Part shown: piece by piece, positions 8,503 through 17,353 of the stretch
Position numbering within the stretch: the stretch's first letter is position 1
How the letters are laid out: the number at the start of each line of letters is the position of its first letter
Origin: Bradyrhizobium iriomotense
GTDB lineage: Bacteria; Pseudomonadota; Alphaproteobacteria; Rhizobiales; Xanthobacteraceae
DNA: 64,000 bases
Direction: 5' to 3'
NCBI RefSeq assembly: GCF_018130765.1
Contig: NZ_JAFCJZ010000031.1
Span: 1-64,000, forward strand
Program-made: the position numbers and the translations under genes
Notes under the pieces: generated by a model
Databases searched by the model: none
The model's input: the letters and a program-made list of their open reading frames with translations, nothing else
What the model was told of the DNA's origin: nothing

Positions 8503-9786
8503 TTATTTCCGCGCTGCCTCAAACGGAGCAACCAACTCGCCGGATTTCAGGTTCTCCGGGAACAGGATCACCTGCCTGCCCGAGCTACGGAACTGCTCCA
8601 TGTTCTTGTCAACGACGCCGCGGAACTGGGCCTGCAGCACCGCGGTTTCCTTGCGCTCGCCATCAGGCGAAAACGCGATCGAACCGACGATGGTCTTGTG
8701 CGTGTTTTCACGCAGATATTTTGCGAGTGCCTTCTGCTCCAGCGACCCCGCTGCGTTGATTGCCTGCTCGATGAGCTGGCCGCTGGCATAGCCGAACGGC
8801 GCCAGATAGTAACCGAGCGGATCGATCTTGGCTTCGACGGCGCGCTTTGTGTACTTGTCGAAGAACTCCTTGGTTCCCTCGAAATACATGCTCTTTTCGG
8901 GCAGCCATGTGTTGTAGTTGACGACGCCGTTGAGGAGCGAGCCCATATTCTCCATCACGGCGCCGAACTGCAGGCCGACCATGCCGCCGCCGAAAACCTT
9001 GACATTGTCGCCGATCCCGATCTCGTTCACGGCGCGCAGGATGCCCGCCGAGTCCGGCGGATAAGACGCGACATAGACGATGTCGGGCTTGGCCGCCTTG
9101 AGCGCGCGGATGATGCTGGAGAATTCCACCGTGTTCGGCGGATAGGCCTGGTCGAATACGATCGGCAGGTTGCGCTTCGCTGCGACTTCACGCGCGGTCT
9201 TCGCCAGATTCTGGGCGAATTCCTGGTCGGCGGCCAACAACGCCATGGATTTGCCGCCGGCTCTCTGACCGATATCGAGGAACGACGTCGCCCAGCTGTC
9301 GGCCGGCCCCCACGGCGCATTGTTGAACCACATGTCGTGGCCGACCTTGCTGTTGACCTGGAAGGAGAAGTTACCAATCAGCAGAAGCCCACGCTGCTTG
9401 ACCATCGGCATGATCGGCGCCGTCGGCACGGTCGCATAGGGCGCGAACAGGAGATCGACCTTGTCGACATCGATCAGCTTCGAATAGATCGCCGGCGTCT
9501 CCGACGCGCTAGACTTGTCGTCATAGACGACGAGTTCGATCTTGCGGCCTCCGAGCAGCCCGCCCTTGGCATTGACGTCGTCGCGCCAGATCTCGATGCC
9601 GAGCAGCGAGGCCTTGCCGCCGCCCGCGAGACCGCCGGTTTGCGGCATGCTCATGCCGATCCTGATCGGCGTCTGCTGCCCCTGCACCAACTTGACGCCG
9701 AGCGGCGTGGCAGCAAGCGCCGCGCCGGCCGTCGCCAGCAGGCGGCGGCGGGAAATCGATCCTGGCTTGGAGACCTTCTTCGACAT
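8503..9786 (-). CDS. Periplasmic substrate-binding protein of branched-chain-type importer (system 1)
   Basis: This type-1 periplasmic binding protein of 427 residues captures the substrate for the LivHMGF-like importer. It begins with a Tat-type signal (SRRRLLATAGAALAATPLG). The mature part starts around QQTPIRIGMSMPQTGGLAGGG. The ATG at 9786 follows a GGGGAGAGAAG region; a GTG at 9792 is also possible. It sits between coxL and livH in one direction. The ligand is unknown but is probably the substrate of the linked molybdenum hydroxylase. Confidence 0.9.
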   Translation of the reverse strand: MSKKVSKPGSISRRRLLATAGAALAATPLGVKLVQGQQTPIRIGMSMPQTGGLAGGGKASLLGIEIWRDDVNAKGGLLGGRKIELVVYDDKSSASETPAIYSKLIDVDKVDLLFAPYATVPTAPIMPMVKQRGLLLIGNFSFQVNSKVGHDMWFNNAPWGPADSWATSFLDIGQRAGGKSMALLAADQEFAQNLAKTAREVAAKRNLPIVFDQAYPPNTVEFSSIIRALKAAKPDIVYVASYPPDSAGILRAVNEIGIGDNVKVFGGGMVGLQFGAVMENMGSLLNGVVNYNTWLPEKSMYFEGTKEFFDKYTKRAVEAKIDPLGYYLAPFGYASGQLIEQAINAAGSLEQKALAKYLRENTHKTIVGSIAFSPDGERKETAVLQAQFRGVVDKNMEQFRSSGRQVILFPENLKSGELVAPFEAARK

Positions 9787-9854
9787 TGGCACTTCTCTCC
9801 CCTGGGTCGTTGTTGCTTGATGTGATTGTATTGGTTTTGCGGCAGCGTCCCTCG

Positions 9855-12248
9855 TCAGATCCGTCCCAAGGCCGTCAGGATAACCTGCGGTGTCAGGGGA
9901 ATCTCGGTAATTGTTGTCCCGAACGGTTGGAGCGCGTCGTTGACCGCGTTGGCCACTGCCGCCGCCGCCCCTGCGGTACCGGCCTCGCCCGCGCCCTTGG
10001 CGCCGAGCTCGGACTCGCGCGTCGGCGAGACGACGTGGCCCACGTCGATGTCAGGCATTTCGCCGGACATCGGCACCAGGTAATCGGCCATGTTGGCATT
10101 GGTCAGCTGTCCCCGGTCGTCATAGGCGCACTTTTCAAACAGCGCCGCACCAAGCCCCTGCACCACCCCACCTCTGATCTGCTCATCGACCAGCTGCGGA
10201 TTGATGATGGTGCCGCAATCCTCGACCACCCAGTGCTTGAGCAACTTGACGAAACCGGTGTCGGTATCGACTTCGACCCAGGCGGCTTGAACGCCATTGG
10301 TAAAGGCGAAAGGATATTCACGGGGCACATAGTGCCTTGTCGCCATCAGTTCGGGCTGGATACCCGGCGGCAGGGTGTCGGGACGGAAATAGACGATGCG
10401 CGCAAGCTCATCGAGTTCGATGCGCGGCGCGCCATCGCCAATATTGACCACGGCATTGTCGATGATATCGAGTTCGGCCGGGGTCGATTGCAGAATGACA
10501 GCGGCCACATCGAGGATATTCTTGCGCAAGATCTTCGTCGCCTGCAGCGCCGCCTCGCCGCCAATGCCGGCGCCGCGCGAAGCCCAGGTGCCGCCGCCGT
10601 AGGGCGTCATGTCGGTATCACCGAGGATGACGCGAACGCGATCCATGGAAACACCGAGGACGCTGCCCACGATCTGCGCCGTGAGCGACTGCGAACCCTG
10701 CCCCTGCTCGGTGATGCTGGTCTGGCAGATCACCGAGCCTTGCGCATCCAGCCGCACCGCCACGCCGTCCTGCGACGAAATCTTGGCCCCTCCGACGCCG
10801 TAGAACGCAGCGCTGGGATTGGTGACTTCGATAAAGCTCGCGATGCCGATACCGCGATGAATGCCCTGCTTGCGCAAGGCCACCTGCTCGGCGCGCAGCG
10901 CTTCATAGTTCATCATCTCGACGATCTTGGCCAGCGACGCGTGGTGCGACAATTGCTCGAACCGCAGCCCCGACGGCGAGGCGCAGGGATAGGCGTCGTC
11001 AGCAATGAGATTGCGGCGGCGGATTTCCACCGGATCCATACCGATCTTCATGGCGGCGAGATCGACCAATCCCTCAGTCACCGAACAGGCGATGGGATGG
11101 CCGACTGCGCGGTACTGGCACATCACGTTCTTGTTCTGAAACACCACCCGCGCCCGTGCGCGATAGTTCTCGGTGGTGTAGGCGCCGCCGACGAGGTTGA
11201 CGACCTGGTTGGCCTCGATCGCGCTCGTGCGCGGGTACATCGAATAAGGCCCGATGCCGGTAAGATCGTCGATCTCGAACGCCGTGATGGCGCCGTCGCG
11301 CCTGACGCCGATCTTTCCCCTGCAGCGATGGTCGCGGGCGTGAATGTCGGTATTGAAACTCTCGACGCGGTCGGCGACGAATTTTATCGGCCGACGCAGC
11401 AGCTTGGCCAGCGCATAAGTCGCCATCTCGTCGGCGTAGATGTGCACCTTGATGCCAAACGAGCCGCCGACATCCTTGCAGACGACGCGAACCTGCGACT
11501 CTCGCAAACCCAGATGCAGTGCCGCGATGTTCTGCACCATATGCGGGGCCTGCGTCCCCTGATAGATCGTGAGCCGCGCTTCAGCAGCATCCCAGTCGGC
11601 AACGACCGAACGCGGCTCCAGCGTCACGCCGGTGTGGCGACCGAAGATGAATTCGGCCTCGACCACCACATCGGAACCGGCAAAGGCTTGATCCACGGCG
11701 CCTGCGTCGAGGACGCGTTCGAACGCCAGATTGTCGCCAAGCGAAGCATGGATGACCGGTGTCGCCGGATCGAGCGCCGTGCGCATGTCGGTGACGGCTT
11801 CGAGTTCCCTATACTCGACCGCAACGTGCTCAGCGGCATCCTCAGCCGCCACCCGGCTCGTCGCCACGATGGCGGCCACCGCCTCGCCCTGCCAGCAGAC
11901 CCGGTCGACTGCGATCGCCGATTGTGGCGCGGATTTGAGGCCCTTGAGATGGGAGAGCACGCCGATCCAGGGCGTGATGACGTCCGCAAGCTCTTTGCCC
12001 GTGACAACCGCGACCACGCCCGGCATCCGCCTTGCGGCGGCGGCGTCGATGCTCACGATCTCCGCATGCGCATACGGCGAGCGCAAGAATACGACATGCG
12101 CCATCCGCGGCAGCTCCATGTCGCTGACATAGCTGCCGCGGCCCTGCAGCAGCCGGTCGAGATTCGGCCGCGGCACCGTCTTGCCGATATAGGAGTTCGG
12201 CCGATCCAGGACCGACAGCCTTTCGGGATTGCTGCGGACCGGGCTCAT
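9855..12248 (-). CDS. Molybdenum hydroxylase large subunit (CoxL/XdhB-like)
   Basis: This is the molybdopterin-binding catalytic subunit (797 residues) of a xanthine dehydrogenase/CO dehydrogenase-family enzyme, which hydroxylates aromatic or N-heterocyclic carbons using water. The active-site loop reads QYRAVGHPIA rather than the CO dehydrogenase form I motif AYRCSFR, so CO oxidation is unlikely. The C-terminal GAKGAGEAGT holds the conserved catalytic Glu. The ATG at 12248 overlaps the small-subunit TGA. It is operonic with coxM, coxS and the importer. The substrate cannot be read from sequence. Confidence 0.9.
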   Translation of the reverse strand: MSPVRSNPERLSVLDRPNSYIGKTVPRPNLDRLLQGRGSYVSDMELPRMAHVVFLRSPYAHAEIVSIDAAAARRMPGVVAVVTGKELADVITPWIGVLSHLKGLKSAPQSAIAVDRVCWQGEAVAAIVATSRVAAEDAAEHVAVEYRELEAVTDMRTALDPATPVIHASLGDNLAFERVLDAGAVDQAFAGSDVVVEAEFIFGRHTGVTLEPRSVVADWDAAEARLTIYQGTQAPHMVQNIAALHLGLRESQVRVVCKDVGGSFGIKVHIYADEMATYALAKLLRRPIKFVADRVESFNTDIHARDHRCRGKIGVRRDGAITAFEIDDLTGIGPYSMYPRTSAIEANQVVNLVGGAYTTENYRARARVVFQNKNVMCQYRAVGHPIACSVTEGLVDLAAMKIGMDPVEIRRRNLIADDAYPCASPSGLRFEQLSHHASLAKIVEMMNYEALRAEQVALRKQGIHRGIGIASFIEVTNPSAAFYGVGGAKISSQDGVAVRLDAQGSVICQTSITEQGQGSQSLTAQIVGSVLGVSMDRVRVILGDTDMTPYGGGTWASRGAGIGGEAALQATKILRKNILDVAAVILQSTPAELDIIDNAVVNIGDGAPRIELDELARIVYFRPDTLPPGIQPELMATRHYVPREYPFAFTNGVQAAWVEVDTDTGFVKLLKHWVVEDCGTIINPQLVDEQIRGGVVQGLGAALFEKCAYDDRGQLTNANMADYLVPMSGEMPDIDVGHVVSPTRESELGAKGAGEAGTAGAAAAVANAVNDALQPFGTTITEIPLTPQVILTALGRI

Positions 12249-12730
12249 GCCTTCAGCTCCATCCGCGCCCGCGCGGTCGTCTCGATCGCGTCGATGATGG
12301 CGTGATAGCCGGTGCAGCGGCAGTAATTGCCCGAGAGATGCTCGCGGATCTCCTCGCGAGCGGGCGCTGGGTTCTCGCGCAACAGATCCTGCGCCGCCAT
12401 CAGCATGCCCGGCGTGCAGAAGCCGCATTGCAGCGCATTGCGGTCACGAAACGCCGCCTGCAAATCGGCGATCTCGCCGGAGTCGGACAGGCCCTCGATC
12501 GTCTCGACCACGGCGCCATTCGCCTGCACCGCCAGCATCAGGCAGGAGCGCACAATCTCGCCGCCGACGCGCACCGTGCAAGCTCCGCATACACCATGCT
12601 CGCATCCGAGATGCGTGCCCGTCAGTTTCAGATGCTCGCGCAGGAAATCCGCAAGATGGAGTCGCGGCAAGACATGCGCTTCCACGCGCTCGCCGTTGAC
12701 CGTGACTGAGATGGTCACTGGAGCCGTCAC
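12245..12730 (-). CDS. Molybdenum hydroxylase [2Fe-2S] small subunit (CoxS-like)
   Basis: The 161-residue subunit passes electrons from molybdopterin to FAD. It has the plant-type N-terminal cluster motif (C-x4-C-x2-C-x11-C, starting GCEHGVCGAC) and the C-terminal helical cluster motif (CGFC ... CRC). This is a complete canonical CoxS. It overlaps coxM and coxL by 4 nt each (ATGA), showing a tightly coupled operon. Confidence 0.95.
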   Translation of the reverse strand: MTAPVTISVTVNGERVEAHVLPRLHLADFLREHLKLTGTHLGCEHGVCGACTVRVGGEIVRSCLMLAVQANGAVVETIEGLSDSGEIADLQAAFRDRNALQCGFCTPGMLMAAQDLLRENPAPAREEIREHLSGNYCRCTGYHAIIDAIETTARARMELKA

Positions 12731-13608
12731 GCACGTCCTCCGATGTTGAGATCGGGACGGTTCAGGAGCGAAGCGACGCAGCGCGCCAGCAACACTCTTG
12801 CGAGATGCCGGCGCATTGCGGGCGTTGCCTGCTGATCCTCATGCGGGTCAAGCTCATGGGAAAGCGCGTCGGAGGCCTCGGCCAGCAGTGCGGGCGTGAT
12901 TGCAACGCCAGCCAGTTTGCCGGCGGCCTTCGCCAGGACGGGCTTGTCGCCGACAGCGAAATAGCCGAGCCGGAGGTCGGCGAACCGATCGCCCTGCAGC
13001 ACTGCCTGCGCCGCAAGGCCGACGATCGCATAGTCGCCATGCCGTCGCGCAAACTCCTGGAAAAAATGCGCCGAGCCGGTACGGGCGACTGGCAGTTCGA
13101 TGGCGACCAGCAGGTCCTGCGGTGCGAGCTGCGTCTCGTAGATGCCGGTGAAAAAATCCTCTGCAGCAATCCGCCGCTCGCCGCCGGGGCCGTGGACGAC
13201 GATCGACGCACCCAGCGCCAGCATGCAGGCGGGCAGTTCGGATGCCGGATCGGCCTGCGCAAGGCTACCGCCGATGGTCCCCCGGTTGCGAATGGCGGGG
13301 TGCGCGACATGCGCCGCGGCCGCCCCGAGCAGCGGCGCGCATTTCACAATGTCGGATGATTTCAGCAGATCGGCATGCCGGGTCAGAGCGCCAATGACCA
13401 GTGTTTCGCCCTTGACCGCGATCCCGCGCAATTCGGCGAGTTCGCCGATATCGACGATCACGTCCGGTGCAACCAGCCGCAGATTCATCGCGGGGATCAG
13501 GCTTTGCCCGCCCGAAAGCACCCTCGCTTTTTCTCCGTGCACGGCAAGCAGCTCCAGCGCATTGGCAACGCTGGTCGCGCGTGCGTAGGCGAAAGCCGCG
13601 GCTTTCAT
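12727..13608 (-). CDS. Molybdenum hydroxylase FAD-binding medium subunit (CoxM-like)
   Basis: The 293-residue FAD subunit starts MKAAAFAYARATSVANALELL. It carries the FAD-binding motif AGGQSL-like (LSGGQSLIPAMNLR) and the second motif (AHPAIRNRGTIGGSLAQADPASE), both diagnostic for CoxM/XDH FAD domains. The ATG at 13608 follows a GGGGAGGGG tract about 9 nt upstream. It is the first gene of the operon running to livF. The divergent monooxygenase starts at 13782. Confidence 0.93.
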   Translation of the reverse strand: MKAAAFAYARATSVANALELLAVHGEKARVLSGGQSLIPAMNLRLVAPDVIVDIGELAELRGIAVKGETLVIGALTRHADLLKSSDIVKCAPLLGAAAAHVAHPAIRNRGTIGGSLAQADPASELPACMLALGASIVVHGPGGERRIAAEDFFTGIYETQLAPQDLLVAIELPVARTGSAHFFQEFARRHGDYAIVGLAAQAVLQGDRFADLRLGYFAVGDKPVLAKAAGKLAGVAITPALLAEASDALSHELDPHEDQQATPAMRRHLARVLLARCVASLLNRPDLNIGGRA

Positions 13609-13665
13609 TCGGGCAAGCCCCTCCCCGGTCCTGCTTTTCTGCTTTTGGGGGATTAGAGGGTGGGA

Positions 13666-13706
13666 CTTTTCGAAGGTCAAGCGACTAGATTTCGCAGTCT
13701 TTTCGA
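13666..13706. repeat. Paired CTTTTCGA repeats in the divergent coxM/monooxygenase promoter region
   Basis: CTTTTCGA occurs at 13666-13673 and again at 13699-13706, 33 bp apart (about three helical turns). The second copy lies in the dyad AGTC-TTTTC-GACT (13696-13708). The region lies between the starts of coxM (13608) and the monooxygenase (13782), so it may be an operator for an unlinked regulator. Confidence 0.3.
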
Positions 13707-13781
13707 CTTTCGGACTTGCCTTGATCGACTGGCCGACGCACGCTCCCGCCAACAAGAACAGCTCGGGGAGGCACAGCAATC

Positions 13782-14888
13782 ATGAAGCTTGGGTTCTTCA
13801 CGATGCCGATCCATCCCCTGGACAAGGATTGGCGGCAATCCCTGAAGGAGGACCGGGAAGCCTTCCTGCTGGCCGACGAACTGGGATTTTCGGAAGCCTA
13901 TGTCGGCGAGCACGTCACCGACCGCGCCGAAAACATCACGTCCTGCGTCGCTTTCATCGCCTGGCTTGCCGCCGCGACCAAGCAGATCAAGCTCGGCACC
14001 GGCACGGTCAACATGCCGAACAGCCATCCGGCTGCAATTGCCGCCTCCATCGCAATGCTCGACCACATGCTCGATGGCCGGCTGATCTTCGGCATCAGCC
14101 CGGGCGGCCTGCTGTCGGACGCCGAGCTGTTTGGCAATCTCGAGGCCGATCGCAATGCGATGTTCCTGGAGGCGATCAACCAGGTGCTGGCAATCTGGGA
14201 GGGCAAGCCGCCCTATCATCTTGCGGGCAAATACTGGAACATCTCGATCGAAAAAACCCTGATCGAGGACATCGGTCAGGGCTTCATCGCAAAGCCGCTG
14301 CAGCGTCCGCATCCGCCGATCGTGGTTACTGCGGTCGCGCCCTTCTCCAAGGGCGTGACCGAGGCGGCCGCGCGCGGCTGGGAACCGATTTCCGCCAACT
14401 TCCTGATGCCGGCATGGGTGAAGAGCCACTGGCCGAGATATGTCGAGGGCTGTGAGCGCGCCGGCCGTCCGGCCGATCCCGCCAACTGGCGCGTGGCCAA
14501 AAGCGTGTTCGTCGCCAAGGACGCCGCTACCGCGAAGGCCTACGCCACCGATCCAAACGGACCCTATGTCTACTACTATCGCTCACTCTTCACCAAGCTG
14601 AAGCGGAGTGGCCGCATCGAGCTGTTCAAGACCCGGCGCGACCAGCCCGACGATGAGGTGACGCTGGAGTCGATCTGCGAAAAGCTCATCATCTACGGCA
14701 CACCGGAGAGCGTTGCCGACCAGTTGCTGGCTTTCCAGGAGGACGTCGGCACCTTCGGCACGCTCCTCTACGCCGGCAAGGACTGGCGCGACCGCGAGGC
14801 CGGCCGCCGCTCCATGATCCTGATGGCCGAGCAAGTCATGCCACGCGTCAACGCCGCCTCTGCCCGAAGCCGAGACGCCGCAGGTTGA
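13782..14888 (+). CDS. LLM-class flavin-dependent monooxygenase
   Basis: The 368-residue protein is a luciferase-like monooxygenase, a group that uses reduced flavin and oxygen. It starts MKLGFFTMPIHPLDKDWRQSL and has family regions EAYVGEH, LGTGTVNMPNSHP and DGRLIFGISPGG. The AGCAATC leader has a GGGGAGG element about 12 nt upstream. It is cotranscribed with the next gene, an amidohydrolase fold protein, and divergent from the molybdenum hydroxylase operon. A ring-opening or oxidative step on the same N-containing substrate is inferred. Confidence 0.88.
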   Translation: MKLGFFTMPIHPLDKDWRQSLKEDREAFLLADELGFSEAYVGEHVTDRAENITSCVAFIAWLAAATKQIKLGTGTVNMPNSHPAAIAASIAMLDHMLDGRLIFGISPGGLLSDAELFGNLEADRNAMFLEAINQVLAIWEGKPPYHLAGKYWNISIEKTLIEDIGQGFIAKPLQRPHPPIVVTAVAPFSKGVTEAAARGWEPISANFLMPAWVKSHWPRYVEGCERAGRPADPANWRVAKSVFVAKDAATAKAYATDPNGPYVYYYRSLFTKLKRSGRIELFKTRRDQPDDEVTLESICEKLIIYGTPESVADQLLAFQEDVGTFGTLLYAGKDWRDREAGRRSMILMAEQVMPRVNAASARSRDAAG

Positions 14889-14893
14889 ACGCG

Positions 14894-15769
14894 ATGGCTC
14901 TCTCCGATCGCATCCCCTATCTGGCGCAGGTCGACCGCCCGAAGCTCAAGCTGCCCGGCGGCAAGCGTCTCGCCGTCTGGGTCATCCTCAATGTCGAGGA
15001 ATGGCGGATCGAAAACGCCATGCCTCGTACTGTGCTGTCGCCTCCGATGGGCCAGCCGCTGTTGCCGGACGTGCCGAACTGGTCGTGGCATGAATACGGC
15101 ATGCGCGCGGGTTTCTGGCGCCAGTTCAAGGCACTCACCGAGCGCAACATCCCGGTGACGCTCGCGATCAACGGCAATGTCTGCAACTCCTATCCCCGCG
15201 TCGCCTCCGCCGCGCTCGAAGCCGGGTTCGAGTTCATGGGCCACGGCTTCCTGCAGGGGCCGATGCACAAGCTCGACAACCAGGCCGACGCGATCAAGCG
15301 CGCGGTCGACACCATCGCCAAGTTCGCCGGCAAGCCGCCGCGCTCATGGGAGAGCCCGGGCCTCACCGAGACTGAGGCCACGCTCGACCTGCTCCGCCTC
15401 AACGGCATCGAATATGTCGCAGACTGGGTGATCGACGATTTGCCGCAGGAGATCGCCACGCCCCACGGCACCATCACCACCATCCCCTATTCGGTGGAGA
15501 CCAACGACATTGTCATCCATGCGCTGCAGCATTTGCCGTCCGAGCAGTTTTTGAAGCGCTGCACCGACCAGTTCGACCGCCTTTATCTCGAAGGCGCCGA
15601 TAATGCGCGGGTGATGGCGATCTCGATCCATCCTTACATCACCGGCGTGCCGCACCGGATCAAATATCTGGAGGCGCTACTCGATCATGTCATTTGCCAT
15701 GATGGCGTCGCCCTGATGACCGCAAGCGAAATCGGCGACTGGTACCGCGCCGAAATGTCGGGGAAATAG
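14894..15769 (+). CDS. Polysaccharide-deacetylase-fold amidohydrolase (PuuE-like)
   Basis: The 291-residue NodB-fold protein resembles the PuuE/allantoinase-type group rather than chitin deacetylases. Visible features are the N-terminal LAVWVILNVEEW, NGNVCNSYP, GFEFMGHG (metal-side His) and SWESPGLTETEATLDLLRLNGIEYVADW. The usual first-motif Asp pair is replaced (VILNVEEW), as in PuuE-like proteins. The ATG at 14894 begins 5 nt after the monooxygenase stop; a TTG at 14885 is an alternative. It probably hydrolyses an amide in the pathway fed by the divergent operon. Confidence 0.82.
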   Translation: MALSDRIPYLAQVDRPKLKLPGGKRLAVWVILNVEEWRIENAMPRTVLSPPMGQPLLPDVPNWSWHEYGMRAGFWRQFKALTERNIPVTLAINGNVCNSYPRVASAALEAGFEFMGHGFLQGPMHKLDNQADAIKRAVDTIAKFAGKPPRSWESPGLTETEATLDLLRLNGIEYVADWVIDDLPQEIATPHGTITTIPYSVETNDIVIHALQHLPSEQFLKRCTDQFDRLYLEGADNARVMAISIHPYITGVPHRIKYLEALLDHVICHDGVALMTASEIGDWYRAEMSGK

Positions 15770-15829
15770 CGCTGATCTATTTACCGTCGCCGGGATGAAT
15801 CGCCATCCGCGCGCGCTGCCCGGCTGAAA

Positions 15830-16531
15830 TCACCGTCCAAGCGCTTTCTTGATGCCGGCCAAACCGATCCGCAGGAACGGGTCAGAATGGATGTAGAAAT
15901 ATTTGACGCCCCGCTCGAGCCAGAACGGCAGTTCGTCGGATGTCACGAGCGTCCCAGCGATCTTGCCCGCGGCACGGATCTTCTTGACCGCAAGATCGAC
16001 CCGCTCGGTGACGGCCTGCGGCCGCGGCTGCCCGAAGGGCGGCGCCGGCGGATAGCCCATGTTCTGCGAGAGGTCACCGGGCCCGATGAAGAAAACATCG
16101 ATGCCTTCGACTGCGAGCAGCGCGTCGATGTCGTCGATCGCCTTTGGCGTCTCGATCATGGCGATGACAAGCCGCTTCTCGTAATCAGCGGGACAGGCGT
16201 AGCGCACCGCATCGACGATGGCCCTCGCCTGCTCCGCGCTATCGACCATCGGCACCATCAGGCCGTCGGCGCCGGCGTTGAGATAGCGGATCAGCACCGG
16301 CCGTTCATGGGAATGCGGGCGAACGATCGCGGCGCCGCCGGCACCTCGGATGGCCTGCGCGGTCACACGCACGTCCTCGAAACTCCAGGTGCCGTGCTCG
16401 CAATCGACGAAGATGGCGTCCGCACCGAGCTCGACCAGCCGGACCGCCAATCCCGATGAGGCGTGATGCGGCGTGAACATGGTGACCGCCTCGCCCTTGG
16501 CGAGGCGCTCGCGCAACTTGGCTCCGTTCAT
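15830..16531 (-). CDS. HpcH/HpaI-family aldolase
   Basis: The 233-residue class II pyruvate-type aldolase cleaves 2-keto-4-hydroxy acids with a divalent metal. It has FVDCEHGTWSFEDV, the VRPHSHERPVLIRYLNAGADGLMVPMV region, MIETPKAIDDID (metal Glu) and FIGPGDLSQNMGYP (metal Asp), all family hallmarks. The ATG at 16531 lies 11 nt after the SDR stop. It is the last gene of the hyuA-hyuB-SDR-aldolase operon. Confidence 0.92.
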   Translation of the reverse strand: MNGAKLRERLAKGEAVTMFTPHHASSGLAVRLVELGADAIFVDCEHGTWSFEDVRVTAQAIRGAGGAAIVRPHSHERPVLIRYLNAGADGLMVPMVDSAEQARAIVDAVRYACPADYEKRLVIAMIETPKAIDDIDALLAVEGIDVFFIGPGDLSQNMGYPPAPPFGQPRPQAVTERVDLAVKKIRAAGKIAGTLVTSDELPFWLERGVKYFYIHSDPFLRIGLAGIKKALGR

Positions 16532-16542
16532 GGAATCCTTCT

Positions 16543-17346
16543 CTAGCTCTTCGGCTTGTCGGCAAGACCCGCGGGTGCGCCGACCCAGCGGGCCGTCTCG
16601 ATATCCGCAGATGTATCGCGCATGAAGGTCGGGCAGATGTGCAGCTCGGGGATCATCGCACCCTTTTGCAGGCTTGCGCAGAACAGCACCGCGCGTGCGA
16701 CGTCGTGCGGATTGAGCATCACGGCGCGTTCGCTGTCCATCGGCGGGCGGGCGCGGTTGTCCATGATCGGCGTGTCGGTCTCGCCCGGCAGGATCGTCGT
16801 CGCGCGGATGCCCTGATTGCGGAACGTGTTGTGCAGGAAGGTCATGAAGTTCTTCACCCCGGCCTTGGCTGCGCCGTAGGCGGCGCCGCCAAGCAGGTTC
16901 GGATTGACGACCGCGAGCGAGGACACCGTGATGATCGTGCCGTCCTTCCTGGCGAGCATGTCCTCGAGCACGGCCTGGGTCAGGTTGAACACGGCCGTCA
17001 GGTTGACATTGACCGTGGCATTCCACTCGGCCTCGCTGATGAACCGCGCGTTCAGCACCTTGCTGGCGCTTCCGGCATTGTTGACGAGGATGTCGATCGA
17101 TCCGACGTTGCCCTTGACCCAGGCCACCGTCTCGATGATCGCCTCACGCGAGGCCACGTCGAGCGCGCGAGCGACGGCCTTGCCGCCCGCCTTCTCGATG
17201 ACGGAGACGACATCCTGGAGCGGCGCGATGCGTCGCCCGGTCAGGACAACGGTCGCCCCCTCCTGGGCCAGCAGGATCGCGGTCTCTCGCCCGATCCCCG
17301 TGCCGGCCCCCGTGACGAGCGCAATCTTTCCGTCGAGCAGCCCCAT
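16543..17346 (-). CDS. Short-chain dehydrogenase/reductase (SDR)
   Basis: This classical SDR of 267 residues is an NAD(P)-dependent oxidoreductase. It shows TGAGTGIGRE, NNAG and the catalytic Tyr-x3-Lys (YGAAK). It lies between hyuB (7 nt gap) and the aldolase. It probably oxidises a hydroxy intermediate of the hydantoinase-type pathway; the substrate is unknown. Confidence 0.93.
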   Translation of the reverse strand: MGLLDGKIALVTGAGTGIGRETAILLAQEGATVVLTGRRIAPLQDVVSVIEKAGGKAVARALDVASREAIIETVAWVKGNVGSIDILVNNAGSASKVLNARFISEAEWNATVNVNLTAVFNLTQAVLEDMLARKDGTIITVSSLAVVNPNLLGGAAYGAAKAGVKNFMTFLHNTFRNQGIRATTILPGETDTPIMDNRARPPMDSERAVMLNPHDVARAVLFCASLQKGAMIPELHICPTFMRDTSADIETARWVGAPAGLADKPKS

Positions 17347-17353
17347 GATTCAC

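Noticed and set aside
9855..12248. True CO dehydrogenase (CoxL form I)
   Set aside because: The active-site loop is QYRAVGHPIA, not the form I AYRCSFR motif.
9786..12305. Very long plus-strand open frame opposite coxL
   Set aside because: The minus strand encodes a clear molybdenum hydroxylase; the antisense frame is an artefact of high GC at third positions. Similar antisense frames at 25450-27561, 29853-32186, 33706-35700 and 45284-47080 were rejected for the same reason.
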